From Ramlibacter paludis (GTDB taxonomy: Bacteria > Pseudomonadota > Gammaproteobacteria > Burkholderiales > Burkholderiaceae_C): 64,000 nt of DNA. Positions 45,713-54,857 of the stretch are shown here, piece after piece; position 1 is the stretch's first letter, and each line of letters begins with the position of its first letter. Below the pieces are notes generated by a model. That model was given only the letters and a program-made list of their open reading frames with translations, did not search any database and was not told where the DNA came from. The translations under genes and the position numbers were made by a program. The stretch is from assembly GCF_022012305.1 (NCBI RefSeq), contig NZ_JAKLTM010000008.1:62001-126000 (forward strand), read 5' to 3'.

Positions 45713-47140
45713 ATGGACAATCCTCACAACTACGAAGACGGCGTCATCCGGCAGTTCTCGCTGATGGCCGTGGCCTGGGGCGTGGTCGGCATGCTGGTCG
45801 GCCTGTTCATCGCCGCGCAGCTCGCCTGGCCCGAACTCAATTTCGGCATCCCCTGGCTTTCCTACGGCCGCCTGCGGCCGCTGCACACCAACGCGGTGAT
45901 CTTCGCCTTCGGCGGCTGCGGCCTGTTCGCCACCAGCTACTACGTGGTGCAGCGCACCTGCCAGGTCAAGCTGTTCATGCCGAAGCTCGCGGCCTTCACC
46001 TTCTGGGGCTGGCAGGCCGTGATCGTCGCGGCCGCCATCAGCCTGCCCCTGGGCTACACCTCGGGCAAGGAATACGCGGAGCTCGAATGGCCGATCGACA
46101 TCCTGATCGCCGCGGTCTGGGTCTCGTATGCAATCGTGTTCTTCGGCACCGTCGGCACGCGCAAGATCAAGCACATCTACGTGGCCAACTGGTTCTTCGG
46201 CGCCTTCATCCTCGCCGTCGCCCTGCTGCACCTGGTGAACAGCGCCGCAATCCCGGCCGGCTTCATGAAGTCGTACTCGGTCTATGCCGGCGTCCAGGAT
46301 GCGATGGTGCAGTGGTGGTACGGCCACAACGCCGTCGGCTTCTACCTCACCACCGGCTTCCTCGGGATGATGTACTACTTCATCCCCAAGCAGGCCGGCC
46401 GCCCGGTGTACAGCTATCGCCTGTCCATCGTGCACTTCTGGGCACTGATCTTCACCTACATGTGGGCGGGTCCGCACCACCTGCACTACACCGCGCTGCC
46501 GGACTGGACGCAGTCCATCGGCATGCTGTTCTCGCTGATCCTGCTGGCGCCCAGCTGGGGCGGCATGATCAACGGCGTGATGACCCTGTCGGGCGCCTGG
46601 CACAAGCTGCGCGACGACCCGGTGCTGCGCTTCATGATCGTGGCGCTGTCCTTCTACGGCATGGCGACGCTGGAAGGCCCGCTGATGTCGATCAAGACCG
46701 TCAACGCGCTCTCGCACTACACCGACTGGACGGTCGGCCACGTGCACGCCGGCGCGCTGGGCTGGGTGGGCCTGATCACCATGGGTTCGCTCTACTACCT
46801 GATCCCGCGCCTGTTCGGCCGCACGCAGATGCATTCGGTGCCGGCGATCGAGCTGCACTTCTGGATCGCCACCGTCGGCATCGTGCTGTACATCGCCGCC
46901 ATGTGGATCGCCGGCGTGATGCAGGGCCTGATGTGGCGCGCGCTGAACGCCGACGGCACGCTCACCTACACCTTCGTCGAAAGCGTGAAGGCCACCTATC
47001 CCTTCTACGTGGTGCGCGCCCTCGGCGGCCTGCTGTACCTGGCCGGCATGTGCGTGATGGCCTGGAACACCTGGATGACCGTCGCCGGCGGCCACTCGGT
47101 CCGCGTGCCGGTCGCCGCCGCGGCCGCCCAGCCCGCCTGA
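45713..47140 (+). CDS. ccoN: cbb3-type cytochrome c oxidase subunit I CcoN
   Basis: Catalytic heme-copper subunit reducing O2 at low oxygen. 475 residues, twelve helices. Ligand His: [10 protein letters not shown] (low-spin heme b), [13 protein letters not shown] (CuB and cross-linked Tyr), [10 protein letters not shown] (CuB pair) and [10 protein letters not shown] (heme b3/b). GGGAG at 45699-45703 may be a ribosome site 9 bases before ATG, so the transcript need not be leaderless. Confidence 0.97.
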   Translation: MDNPHNYEDGVIRQFSLMAVAWGVVGMLVGLFIAAQLAWPELNFGIPWLSYGRLRPLHTNAVIFAFGGCGLFATSYYVVQRTCQVKLFMPKLAAFTFWGWQAVIVAAAISLPLGYTSGKEYAELEWPIDILIAAVWVSYAIVFFGTVGTRKIKHIYVANWFFGAFILAVALLHLVNSAAIPAGFMKSYSVYAGVQDAMVQWWYGHNAVGFYLTTGFLGMMYYFIPKQAGRPVYSYRLSIVHFWALIFTYMWAGPHHLHYTALPDWTQSIGMLFSLILLAPSWGGMINGVMTLSGAWHKLRDDPVLRFMIVALSFYGMATLEGPLMSIKTVNALSHYTDWTVGHVHAGALGWVGLITMGSLYYLIPRLFGRTQMHSVPAIELHFWIATVGIVLYIAAMWIAGVMQGLMWRALNADGTLTYTFVESVKATYPFYVVRALGGLLYLAGMCVMAWNTWMTVAGGHSVRVPVAAAAAQPA

Positions 47141-47156
47141 GACGAAAGCCTTTCCC

Positions 47157-47786
47157 ATGAGTACCAACGACACCCCCGTTGCCACCTTCTCGCACGAGAA
47201 GGTCGAGACCAGCAACTTCCTGATGATCGTGCTGATCCTGCTGGTGGTCGCCATCGGCGGCCTGGTGGAGATCGTGCCGCTGTTCTTCCAGAAGTCGACC
47301 ACCGAGCCGGTGCTGGGCCTGAAGCCCTACACCGCGCTGCAGGTCGCCGGCCGCGACATCTACCTGCGCGAAGGTTGCTACAACTGCCACTCGCAGATGA
47401 TCCGGCCCTTCCGCGCCGAGACGCTGCGCTACGGCCACTACTCGGTGGCCGGCGAATTCGTCTACGACCACCCCTTCCAGTGGGGCAGCAAGCGCACCGG
47501 CCCCGACCTGCAGCGCGTGGGCGGCCGCTACAGCGACGAGTGGCACAAGATCCACCTGAACAACCCGCGCGACCTGGTGCCCGAGTCGAACATGCCGGCC
47601 TATCCCTGGCTGGAGAAGACGCCGGCCGACGCCGACAGCATCGCGAACCACATGAAGGCGCTGCGCGTCGCCGGCGTTCCTTACACCGACGCCGAAATCG
47701 CCAAGGCGCCGGCCGACCTCAAGGGCCGGACCGAAGCCGATGCGCTGGTGGCCTACCTGCAATCCCTGGGCCGTTCCCTCAAATAA
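47157..47786 (+). CDS. ccoO: cbb3-type oxidase subunit II CcoO (monoheme)
   Basis: 209 residues. One N-terminal helix ([21 protein letters not shown]) anchors a periplasmic c-type domain with CYNCH and a distal Met ligand ([10 protein letters not shown]). 16 bases after ccoN. Confidence 0.96.
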   Translation: MSTNDTPVATFSHEKVETSNFLMIVLILLVVAIGGLVEIVPLFFQKSTTEPVLGLKPYTALQVAGRDIYLREGCYNCHSQMIRPFRAETLRYGHYSVAGEFVYDHPFQWGSKRTGPDLQRVGGRYSDEWHKIHLNNPRDLVPESNMPAYPWLEKTPADADSIANHMKALRVAGVPYTDAEIAKAPADLKGRTEADALVAYLQSLGRSLK

Positions 47787-47795
47787 GGAAAAGCG

Positions 47796-47933
47796 ATGGA
47801 CGTCACCACCCTGCGCATCGCCGCCACGCTAGGCGCGTTCGCCATGTTCCTGGCCATCGCCGGCTGGGCCTACTGGCGCGGCAACCGCGCCCGCTTCGAC
47901 GAGGCGGCGCACATCCCTTTCCAACAGGACTGA
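47796..47933 (+). CDS. ccoQ: cbb3-type oxidase subunit CcoQ
   Basis: 45 residues, one helix (LGAFAMFLAIAGWAYWRG) followed by NRARFDEAAHIPFQQD, the standard CcoQ layout. ATG at 47796 with AAGGAAAAG upstream. Stabilises the ccoNOP complex in relatives. Confidence 0.9.
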   Translation: MDVTTLRIAATLGAFAMFLAIAGWAYWRGNRARFDEAAHIPFQQD

Positions 47934-47937
47934 AACC

Positions 47938-48849
47938 ATGAGCGATTTCGTCGACGGCTTCTGGTCGGTCTACGTCGCGGGCGCCACGCTGGTGGGCATC
48001 GCCGCCTGCCTGCTGCTGCTGTGGCTGACCGCCCGCAAGAAGGTGGCCGCGCGCGCCGACAACACCACCGGCCACGTCTGGGACGGCGACCTCACCGAGA
48101 TGAACAACCCGCTGCCGCTGTGGTGGGTGGGCCTGTTCATCGGCACGGTGGTGTTCTCGCTGCTGTACCTGGTCGCCTACCCCGGCCTCGGCACCTACGA
48201 GGGCGAGCTGAAGTGGACCACGCGCGGCGAATACGAAGCCGAGATGCAGGACGCCCGCAAGCAGCTCGAGCCACTGTATGCCCGCTTCACCGCGCGCAAG
48301 CCCGAGGAACTGGCCGGCGACTCCGCGGCGATGGCCGTCGGCGAGCGCCTGTTCATGAACAACTGCGCGCAGTGCCACGGCTCGGACGCGCGCGGCAGCA
48401 AGGGCTTTCCCAACCTGGCCGACGCCGACTGGCTGCATGGCGGCGCGCCGGAGAAGATCGTCGAGACCATCACCAAGGGCCGCGTCGGCAGCATGCCTCC
48501 CATGGCCGCGGCGGTGGGCACGCCCGAGGACGTGAAGAACGTCGCGCACTACGTGCTGAGCCTGTCGAACAGCCCGCACGACTCGCTGCGCGCGCAGCTG
48601 GGGCGCAGCAAGTTCACCGCCTGCGCGGCCTGCCACGGCCCCGGCGGCAAGGGCAACCCCATGCTCGGCGCGCCCAACCTCACGGACGACATCTGGCTGC
48701 ATGGCTGGGGCGAGCAGGCCATCGTCAACATGATCAACAACGGCAAGACCAACGAGATGCCGGCGCAGGAAGGCAAGCTTACCGACGCCCAGATCCATGT
48801 GCTCGCCTCGTATGTCTGGGGACTGTCGAACAAGCCGCCGCGGCCTTGA
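47938..48849 (+). CDS. ccoP: cbb3-type oxidase subunit III CcoP (diheme)
   Basis: 303 residues. Two N-terminal helices and two c-type domains with CAQCH and CAACH; each has a following Met ligand (GSMPPMA; NEMPAQEG). Passes electrons to CcoO. ATG at 47938, 4 bases after the ccoQ stop. Confidence 0.96.
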   Translation: MSDFVDGFWSVYVAGATLVGIAACLLLLWLTARKKVAARADNTTGHVWDGDLTEMNNPLPLWWVGLFIGTVVFSLLYLVAYPGLGTYEGELKWTTRGEYEAEMQDARKQLEPLYARFTARKPEELAGDSAAMAVGERLFMNNCAQCHGSDARGSKGFPNLADADWLHGGAPEKIVETITKGRVGSMPPMAAAVGTPEDVKNVAHYVLSLSNSPHDSLRAQLGRSKFTACAACHGPGGKGNPMLGAPNLTDDIWLHGWGEQAIVNMINNGKTNEMPAQEGKLTDAQIHVLASYVWGLSNKPPRP

Positions 48850-48862
48850 GTTGCGCCAGGGC

Positions 48863-48876
48863 CTGACCCAGGTCAA
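48863..48876 (+). promoter_or_regulatory. FNR-like box upstream of ccoG
   Basis: CTGACCCAGGTCAA; one half-site perfect (GTCAA), the other CTGAC. Centred 42.5 bp before the ccoG ATG, with CATCAT at 48899-48904 as a -10 candidate. Weaker than the other boxes. Confidence 0.5.
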
Positions 48877-48911
48877 CTGCGGGCCGGCCCACCCCGCGCA
48901 TCATCGATGCC

Positions 48912-50330
48912 ATGAAAGTCATCCCCATCCTCCCCGCAGTCCAGGAAGAAGGGCAGGGCCTCTATGTCTCGGAGCGCAAGGTCTATCCGCGCTCGGTGCA
49001 AGGTGTCTTCGCGCGCTGGCGCTGGATCTTCGTCGGGCTCACGCAGCTCGTCTTCTACGGGCTGCCCTGGCTGCAGTGGAACGACCGCCAGGCGGTGCTG
49101 TTCGACCTGGGCGCGCGCCGCTTCTACCTGTTCGGCGCCGTCCTCTACCCGCAGGACTTCATCTACCTCACCGCGCTGCTGGTGATCAGCGCGCTCTCGC
49201 TGTTCCTGTTCACCGCGGTGGCCGGCCGCCTGTGGTGCGGCTTCGCCTGCCCGCAGACGGTCTACACCGAGATGTTCCTGTGGATAGAACACAAGGTGGA
49301 AGGCGACCGCCAGGCCCGCATGAAGCTCGATGCCGGCGGCTTCTCGCTGGAGAAGCTGGTCAAGAAGTGGTTCAAGCACATCCTCTGGCTGGGCCTGGCG
49401 ATCTGGACCGGCTTCACCTTCGTCGGCTACTTCACCCCCATCACCGAGCTGGGCCTGGAATTCCTGCAGACCCGCATGGGCTCCTGGGAAGTGTTCTGGG
49501 TGTTCTTCTACGGCTTCGCCACTTACGGCAACGCCGGCTTCATGCGCGAGCAGGTCTGCAAGTACATGTGCCCGTACGCGCGCTTCCAGAGCGCGATGTT
49601 CGACAAGGACACGCTGATCGTCAGCTACGACACCGCCCGCGGCGAGCCGCGCGGCTCCCGCAGCCGCAAGGTGGACCACGAGGCGGAGGGCCTGGGCTCC
49701 TGCGTCGACTGCAGCCTGTGCGTGCAGGTCTGCCCCACCGGCATCGACATCCGCAAGGGCCTGCAGTACGAGTGCATAGGCTGCGCCGCCTGCGTGGACG
49801 TGTGCGACGGCGTAATGGACAAGATGAACTACCCGCGCGGGCTGATCCGCTTCACCACGCAGAACGCGCTGGCGAACGCGCCGGCGGCCTCCGCGCGCGA
49901 GTACATCGTCCGCCGCGTGCTGCGCCCGCGCGTGCTGGTCTACGCCACGGTGCTGCTGGTGCTGGTGGCGGGCTTGATGACCAGCCTGGCGCTGCGCACG
50001 CCGCTGAAGGTGGATGTGGTCCGCGACCGCGCCGCCCTGGCCCGCATCGTCGCCGGCGGCCGGCTGGAGAACGTGTACCGCCTGCAGGTGATGAACGCCA
50101 CCGAGCAGCCGCAGCGCTATCGCATCAGCGCCGAGGGCCTGGAAGGACTGGCGCTCGCCTCGGATGCCGAGATCGAAGTCGGTCCCGCCGAGTCCCGCTG
50201 GGTCGCGGTGCGCCTGCAGATTCCCTACGGGTCCGCCGCGGCCGGCCCGCATCCCATCCATTTCGGCATCCAGGCCGTGGGCGGCGACGCCCACGTGCGG
50301 GAAAAGTCGATGTTCCTGGTCCCTCGTTAA
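48912..50330 (+). CDS. ccoG: cbb3 assembly protein CcoG/RdxA
   Basis: Membrane cupric reductase/ferredoxin-like protein of cbb3 assembly. 472 residues: about five helices, polyferredoxin part with WCGFACPQTVYTE, CKYMCPYARFQ and CVDCSLCVQVCPTGIDIR plus CIGCAACVDVC, and a C-terminal immunoglobulin-like domain. No Shine-Dalgarno sequence precedes ATG at 48912. Confidence 0.94.
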   Translation: MKVIPILPAVQEEGQGLYVSERKVYPRSVQGVFARWRWIFVGLTQLVFYGLPWLQWNDRQAVLFDLGARRFYLFGAVLYPQDFIYLTALLVISALSLFLFTAVAGRLWCGFACPQTVYTEMFLWIEHKVEGDRQARMKLDAGGFSLEKLVKKWFKHILWLGLAIWTGFTFVGYFTPITELGLEFLQTRMGSWEVFWVFFYGFATYGNAGFMREQVCKYMCPYARFQSAMFDKDTLIVSYDTARGEPRGSRSRKVDHEAEGLGSCVDCSLCVQVCPTGIDIRKGLQYECIGCAACVDVCDGVMDKMNYPRGLIRFTTQNALANAPAASAREYIVRRVLRPRVLVYATVLLVLVAGLMTSLALRTPLKVDVVRDRAALARIVAGGRLENVYRLQVMNATEQPQRYRISAEGLEGLALASDAEIEVGPAESRWVAVRLQIPYGSAAAGPHPIHFGIQAVGGDAHVREKSMFLVPR

Positions 50331-50346
50331 CTGCGGGAATGACGAA

Positions 50347-50607
50347 ATGAAGCATGACGAAATGACGGTCGAACCCGCGCCCTGGTGGAAACATGGGCTG
50401 GTGTGGCTCGTGATCGCGGGGCCGGCCTGCGTCGCCGTCGCGGGCGCCTACACGACCTGGCTGGCCGTGAGCCATCCGGACCCGGTGCTCGCGGCCGACT
50501 ACTACCGGCGCGGCATCGAGATCAACAAGACCTTGCGCGAACGCGACAAGGCCAACGTGCCGGCCCTGCAGGGCCGCAACCACGCGCTCACGCCCGTCGA
50601 ACCCTGA
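50347..50607 (+). CDS. ccoH: FixH/CcoH-like cbb3 assembly protein
   Basis: 86 residues from ATG at 50347 (ATG at 50362 is an alternative). One N-terminal helix and the short ADYYRRGIEINKTLRER motif characteristic of the small betaproteobacterial CcoH. Lies between ccoG and a small membrane protein. Confidence 0.8.
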   Translation: MKHDEMTVEPAPWWKHGLVWLVIAGPACVAVAGAYTTWLAVSHPDPVLAADYYRRGIEINKTLRERDKANVPALQGRNHALTPVEP

Positions 50608-50617
50608 GGACGACGCC

Positions 50618-50866
50618 ATGGCCCAACGCCTGATGTGGATCGTGTGGCCGGCTTTCCTGGCCGCCTGCATGCTGGAACTGGTGGTGTTCGCGCTGGTGGA
50701 CCCGCTGGAACTGCACTGGTCCGGCCAGGTGCTCGGCTGGTCCCGCCAGGGCGTCTACACCGCCGCCTTCTTCACCTTCTGGCTCGCCACCATGGGCGCC
50801 TGCGCGCTCACCACGCTGCTGCGCATCGCCCCCGTCGACGCGCCCCGCCTCCCGGATCCATCATGA
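50618..50866 (+). CDS. Small two-helix membrane protein of the cco cluster
   Basis: 82 residues, two hydrophobic helices (about 5-27 and 45-68), no known catalytic motif. GAGGA precedes ATG at 50618, and its end overlaps hemN (ATGA). Similar proteins occur between ccoH and hemN in related genomes (recollection), so a role in oxidase assembly is plausible. Confidence 0.7.
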   Translation: MAQRLMWIVWPAFLAACMLELVVFALVDPLELHWSGQVLGWSRQGVYTAAFFTFWLATMGACALTTLLRIAPVDAPRLPDPS

Positions 50867-52239
50867 CCCCTTCCATCACCCCCGAGCTGCTGCGCAGGTT
50901 CGACGTTCCCGGACCGCGCTACACGTCCTATCCCACGGCCGACCGCTTCGTCGAGGCCTTCGGCGCGGGCGACTACGAGCGCGCCCTGGCGCAGCGCGCG
51001 GGCGAAGCCGCGCGGCCGCTGTCGCTGTACGTGCACATCCCGTTCTGCGAGTCGCTGTGCTACTACTGCGCCTGCAACAAGATCATCACGAAGCACCACG
51101 AGCGCGCCGCGCCCTATCTCGCCTACCTGGCGAAGGAGGTCGCGCTGCATGCGGCCATCCTGGGCACCGGCCAGCCGGTGAGCCAGCTGCACCTGGGCGG
51201 CGGCTCGCCGACCTTCCTCTCGGACGACGAACTGCGCGAGCTGATGGCGCTGCTGCGGCGCAACTTCGCGATCGCGCCGGGCGCCGAATGTTCGATCGAG
51301 ATCGACCCGCGCACCGTCGACGGCGAGCGCCTGCGCGCGCTGGCCAGGCTCGGGTTCAACCGCCTGAGCTTCGGCGTGCAGGACTTCGACCCCGCCGTGC
51401 AGAAGGCCGTGCACCGCGTGCAGCCCTTCGAACAGGTCGAGGCGCTCATGCGCGAGGCGCGCGCCATCGGCTTCGAATCGATCAACGTCGACCTGATCTA
51501 CGGCCTGCCGAAGCAGACGGCGCAGTCCTTCGCGCGCACGCTGGCGCAGGTGACGCAGCTGCGCCCGGACCGCATCGCGCTCTACGGCTACGCGCACCTG
51601 CCGGAGCGCTTCAAGCCGCAGCGGCGCATCGTCGCCGTCGAGCTGCCCGGCGCGGCGGCCAAGATCGACCTGCTGTCGCAGGCGCTGGCCGCCTTCCTGG
51701 GCGCGGGCTATGCCTACATCGGCATGGACCACTTCGCGCTGCCGAACGACTCCCTGGCCGTGGCGCGGCGCCAGGGCCGGCTGCACCGCAACTTCCAGGG
51801 CTACAGCACGCAGGCCGATTGCGACCTGGTGGGCCTGGGCATCTCGGCGATCGGCAAGGTGGGCGCGACCTACAGCCAGAACGCCAAGACGATGGAGGAA
51901 TACTGCGACGCGCTCGACCAGGACCGGCTGCCGGTGGTGCGCGGCCTCGCCCTCTCGCGCGACGACCTCGCGCGGCGCGCGGTGGTCATGGCGCTGATGT
52001 GCCAGGGCCGGGTGGACTTCGAGACGATCGAGACGGCGTGGCTGCTGGACTTCCAGGGCTACTTCACCGCGGAACTCGAGGAGCTGCAGGCGCTGCAGGA
52101 GCAAGGGCTCGTCACCGTGGACGCCACCGGCATCCAGGTGACGCCCCAGGGCTGGTTCTTCGTGCGCGCCGTGGCCATGGTGTTCGACCGTTACCTGCAG
52201 GCGGACCGCAACCGCTCCCGCTTCTCTCGCATCCTTTAG
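50863..52239 (+). CDS. hemN: Oxygen-independent coproporphyrinogen III oxidase
   Basis: Radical-SAM enzyme making protoporphyrinogen IX without oxygen. 458 residues. The cluster motif is CESLCYYCAC (CxxxCxYC plus the extra HemN Cys). PGPRYTSYPTADRF at the N-terminus is the HemN signature. GGGSPTFLS and NVDLIYGLPKQT follow. Placed with cbb3 genes, as expected for heme supply at low oxygen. Confidence 0.95.
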   Translation: MTPSITPELLRRFDVPGPRYTSYPTADRFVEAFGAGDYERALAQRAGEAARPLSLYVHIPFCESLCYYCACNKIITKHHERAAPYLAYLAKEVALHAAILGTGQPVSQLHLGGGSPTFLSDDELRELMALLRRNFAIAPGAECSIEIDPRTVDGERLRALARLGFNRLSFGVQDFDPAVQKAVHRVQPFEQVEALMREARAIGFESINVDLIYGLPKQTAQSFARTLAQVTQLRPDRIALYGYAHLPERFKPQRRIVAVELPGAAAKIDLLSQALAAFLGAGYAYIGMDHFALPNDSLAVARRQGRLHRNFQGYSTQADCDLVGLGISAIGKVGATYSQNAKTMEEYCDALDQDRLPVVRGLALSRDDLARRAVVMALMCQGRVDFETIETAWLLDFQGYFTAELEELQALQEQGLVTVDATGIQVTPQGWFFVRAVAMVFDRYLQADRNRSRFSRIL

Positions 52240-52241
52240 GC

Positions 52242-52259
52242 TTTGGGGTAAATTTCCCC
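52242..52259. promoter_or_regulatory. Palindrome upstream of the sensor kinase
   Basis: TTTGGGGTAAATTTCCCC, a GGGG/CCCC dyad around an AT-rich core. It is 17 bp before the kinase start and immediately after the hemN stop. Possible autoregulatory site. Confidence 0.35.
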
Positions 52260-52276
52260 TCCAGGAAACAAGCCCC

Positions 52277-53719
52277 TTGATCGAACCCCTCACCGAGCCC
52301 AACGCCGCGGCGCGCCTCGCCGCACTGCTGGACTCCGCCATGGACGCCATCATCACGATCGATGAGGCGCAGCGCATCGTGTTCTACAACCGCGCGGCGG
52401 AGCGTATCTTCGGCTGGACCGCGGCGCAGGCGGCGGGCATGGCGCTGGAGCAGCTGCTGCCGGAGCGCTTCCGCGCTTCCCATGCCCGGCACGTGGCGCA
52501 ATTCGGCGCCACCGGCGTCAGCTCGCGGCCCATGGCCGGCAGCAGGGTCGTGTACGGCCGCCGCGCGAATGGCGAGGAGTTCCCGGTCGACGCCTCGATC
52601 TCGCAGCTGGACACGCCGCAGGGCAAGCTGTTCACCGTGATCATGCGCGACGTCACCGAGCGGGTGGAGGCCGAAAGCGCGCAGCGCCGCCTCGCCGCGC
52701 GCCTGACGGGCCTGCTGGACTCGGCGATGGACGGCATCATCACCATCGACGCCGCCCAGCGCATCGTGCTGTTCAACCGCGCCGCCGAAAGGATCTTCGG
52801 CTGGGAGGCCGCCGAAGTGATGGGCCAGCCGCTCGAAATGCTGCTGCCCCCGCGCTACCGCGGCAGCCACGCCGCCCACGTGCGGCAGTTCGGCGCGACC
52901 GGCGTCACTTCGCGCCGCATGGGCGACGGCACCGTGCTGAGCGGCCTGCGGCGCGGCGGCGAGGAGTTCCCGATGGACGCCTCGATCTCGCAGCTGGAAA
53001 CGCCGGAAGGCCACCTGTACACGGTGATCCTGCGCGACGTGACCGAGCGCGTGCGCGCGCAGCACGAACTGGCCGCGATGGCGGCCCAGGCGAGCACCGT
53101 GCGCGAGGAGGAGAAGAGCCGCGTCGCGCGCGAGCTGCACGACGAGCTGGCGCAGTCGCTCACGGCGCTGAAGATGGATGCCATGTGGCTCAAGGACAAC
53201 CTGCGGCGCGATCCCGGCGCGGCCGCGGGCAAGCTCGATGCCATGCTGCGCATGCTCGATGAAAGCGTGGCGTCCACCCGCCGCATCGCCGCCGACCTGC
53301 GGCCGCTGGTGCTGGACGACCTGGGCCTGGTGGCCGCGGTCGACTGGCTGGTGCAGGGCTTCATGCAGCGCACCAGCGTCGCCTGCGAGCTCGAAGCCGA
53401 CGAGGACATGGAGCTGGGCGAGCCCTACGCCACCGCCGTGTTCCGCATCGTGCAGGAGTCGCTGGCCAACGTCGCCAAGCACGCGCACGCCACGCAGGTG
53501 AAGGTGGCGCTGGAGCGCACCGCCGATGCGGTCATCCTGGACGTGCGTGACGACGGCGTCGGCTTCGACCCGGCGGCGCCGCGCCATCCCGGCTCGCTGG
53601 GCCTGGCGGGCTTGCGCGAGCGCGCCAGCCTGGCGCTCGGGCGGGTGGACATCACGAGCCGGCCCGGCGGCGGCACGCGGGTGCATGCGCGGATCCCGGT
53701 GCCGGAGGGCGCAGCATGA
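52277..53719 (+). CDS. Sensor histidine kinase, tandem PAS, NarL-type (HisKA_3)
   Basis: 480 residues from TTG at 52277, no transmembrane segment, so cytosolic. Two PAS domains (about 17-130 and 147-260) are a tandem duplication with a 130-residue period (LLDSAMDAIITID and LLDSAMDGIITID). Then come the phospho-acceptor His288 (RVARELHDELAQS) and a HATPase domain (FRIVQESLANVAKHA, DDGVGFD, GLAGLRERA). PAS1 keeps a His69/Arg90 pair at positions that align with the heme His and switch Arg of FixL (my manual alignment); PAS2 keeps only the His. It overlaps its response regulator by 4 bases. Sensor ligand is inferred. Confidence 0.85.
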   Translation: MIEPLTEPNAAARLAALLDSAMDAIITIDEAQRIVFYNRAAERIFGWTAAQAAGMALEQLLPERFRASHARHVAQFGATGVSSRPMAGSRVVYGRRANGEEFPVDASISQLDTPQGKLFTVIMRDVTERVEAESAQRRLAARLTGLLDSAMDGIITIDAAQRIVLFNRAAERIFGWEAAEVMGQPLEMLLPPRYRGSHAAHVRQFGATGVTSRRMGDGTVLSGLRRGGEEFPMDASISQLETPEGHLYTVILRDVTERVRAQHELAAMAAQASTVREEEKSRVARELHDELAQSLTALKMDAMWLKDNLRRDPGAAAGKLDAMLRMLDESVASTRRIAADLRPLVLDDLGLVAAVDWLVQGFMQRTSVACELEADEDMELGEPYATAVFRIVQESLANVAKHAHATQVKVALERTADAVILDVRDDGVGFDPAAPRHPGSLGLAGLRERASLALGRVDITSRPGGGTRVHARIPVPEGAA

Positions 53720-54360
53720 TCACGCTCGTCATCGCCGACGACCACGCCATCGTGCGCGAGGGCCTCAAGCGCATCGTGGCCGATGCCGGCGACCTGCAGG
53801 TGGTGGCCGAGGCCGCCGACGGCACGCAGGTGATGCAGGTGGTGCGCGAGCGCGAGTTCCAGGTGCTGGTGCTGGACCTCTCCATGCCGGGGCGCAGCGG
53901 CATGGAACTGATCCGGCTGGTGAAGGCCGAGCGGCCCCGGCTGCGCATCCTGGTCCTGAGCATGCACGCGGAGCAGCAGTACGCGGTGCGCGCCATCAAG
54001 TCGGGGGCCAGCGGCTACCTCACCAAGGAAAGCGCGCCGGCGCTGCTGGTGGAGGCGATCCGCAAGATCGCCGGCGGCGGCGCCTTCATCAGCGCCCAGG
54101 TCGCCGAGCAGCTGGCGCTGGGGGCCATGCCGGGCAGCGCGCAGGCGGCGCCGCACGAGGTGCTGACCGAGCGCGAGTTCGAGGTGTTCCGGCAGCTGGT
54201 GTCCGGCCTGTCGGTGACCGACCTGGCGGCGCGCCTGAACCTGTCGGTGAAGACGGTGAGCACGCACAAGTCCAACCTGATGCAGAAGCTGGGCGTGAAG
54301 AACCAGAGCGAGCTGGTGCGCTATGCGATGAAGCACGGGATAGGCGGCGACGAGGTTTGA
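53716..54360 (+). CDS. NarL/FixJ-family response regulator
   Basis: 214 residues. Receiver domain with Asp54 (VLVLDLSMPG) and a LuxR-type helix-turn-helix (about 148-205; LTEREFEVFRQLVSGLSVTDLAARLNLS then VKTVSTHKSN). Partner of the kinase it overlaps (ATGA). Target genes unknown; nearby cco genes are candidates. Confidence 0.93.
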   Translation: MITLVIADDHAIVREGLKRIVADAGDLQVVAEAADGTQVMQVVREREFQVLVLDLSMPGRSGMELIRLVKAERPRLRILVLSMHAEQQYAVRAIKSGASGYLTKESAPALLVEAIRKIAGGGAFISAQVAEQLALGAMPGSAQAAPHEVLTEREFEVFRQLVSGLSVTDLAARLNLSVKTVSTHKSNLMQKLGVKNQSELVRYAMKHGIGGDEV

Positions 54361-54372
54361 CGGCCTAGGAAT

Positions 54373-54409
54373 ATTCCGAGGCCCCGAACCAGATCATTCC
54401 GAGCCCCCG
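54373..54409. repeat. Pair of 14-bp direct repeats
   Basis: ATTCCGAGGCCCCG (54373-54386) and ATTCCGAGCCCCCG (54396-54409), 13 of 14 identical, start-to-start 23 bp, about two helical turns. In the gap before a single-domain response regulator. Operator pair or chance. Confidence 0.35.
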
Positions 54410-54460
54410 CTTCAGCGCCCGCCGATGGCCTGGAAGCGCCGCGGCGAGCAAAGTTGCGGC

Positions 54461-54844
54461 ATGTCCAGCAACGTTCGCACCACCCGGGTCTTCCTGGCCG
54501 ACGACTCGGCCGCCATCCGCCGCCGCGTCGCCGGCCTGCTCGGCGCCGGCGCCCTGCAGGTCGTCGGCGAGGCCGAGACCCCGCAGGACTGCATCGCCGG
54601 CATCCTCGCCACCCATCCCGACGTCGTCGTCCTCGACGTGCAGCTCGATGGCGGCCAGGGCCTGGAAGTGCTGCGCGCCGTGCGCGGCACCGAGCCCGGC
54701 ATCGCCTTCGTCGTCTTCAGCAACAACGCCGGCCCGGCCTACCGCAAGCGCTATCTCGGCGCGGGCGCGGCGCGCTTCCTCGACAAGACTCACGAGATCG
54801 AACAGCTGGCCGACGCCGTCCGCGCCGCCTGCACGACCCATTAA
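54461..54844 (+). CDS. Stand-alone receiver protein
   Basis: 127 residues from ATG at 54461. Receiver only, Asp59 (VVVLDVQLDGG), DDS acidic pocket and LDKTHE Lys switch. Similar in type to that at 2102. It may take phosphate from the adjacent kinase (inference). 13 bases before fnr. Confidence 0.82.
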   Translation: MSSNVRTTRVFLADDSAAIRRRVAGLLGAGALQVVGEAETPQDCIAGILATHPDVVVLDVQLDGGQGLEVLRAVRGTEPGIAFVVFSNNAGPAYRKRYLGAGAARFLDKTHEIEQLADAVRAACTTH

Positions 54845-54857
54845 CGAGAACAACGCC

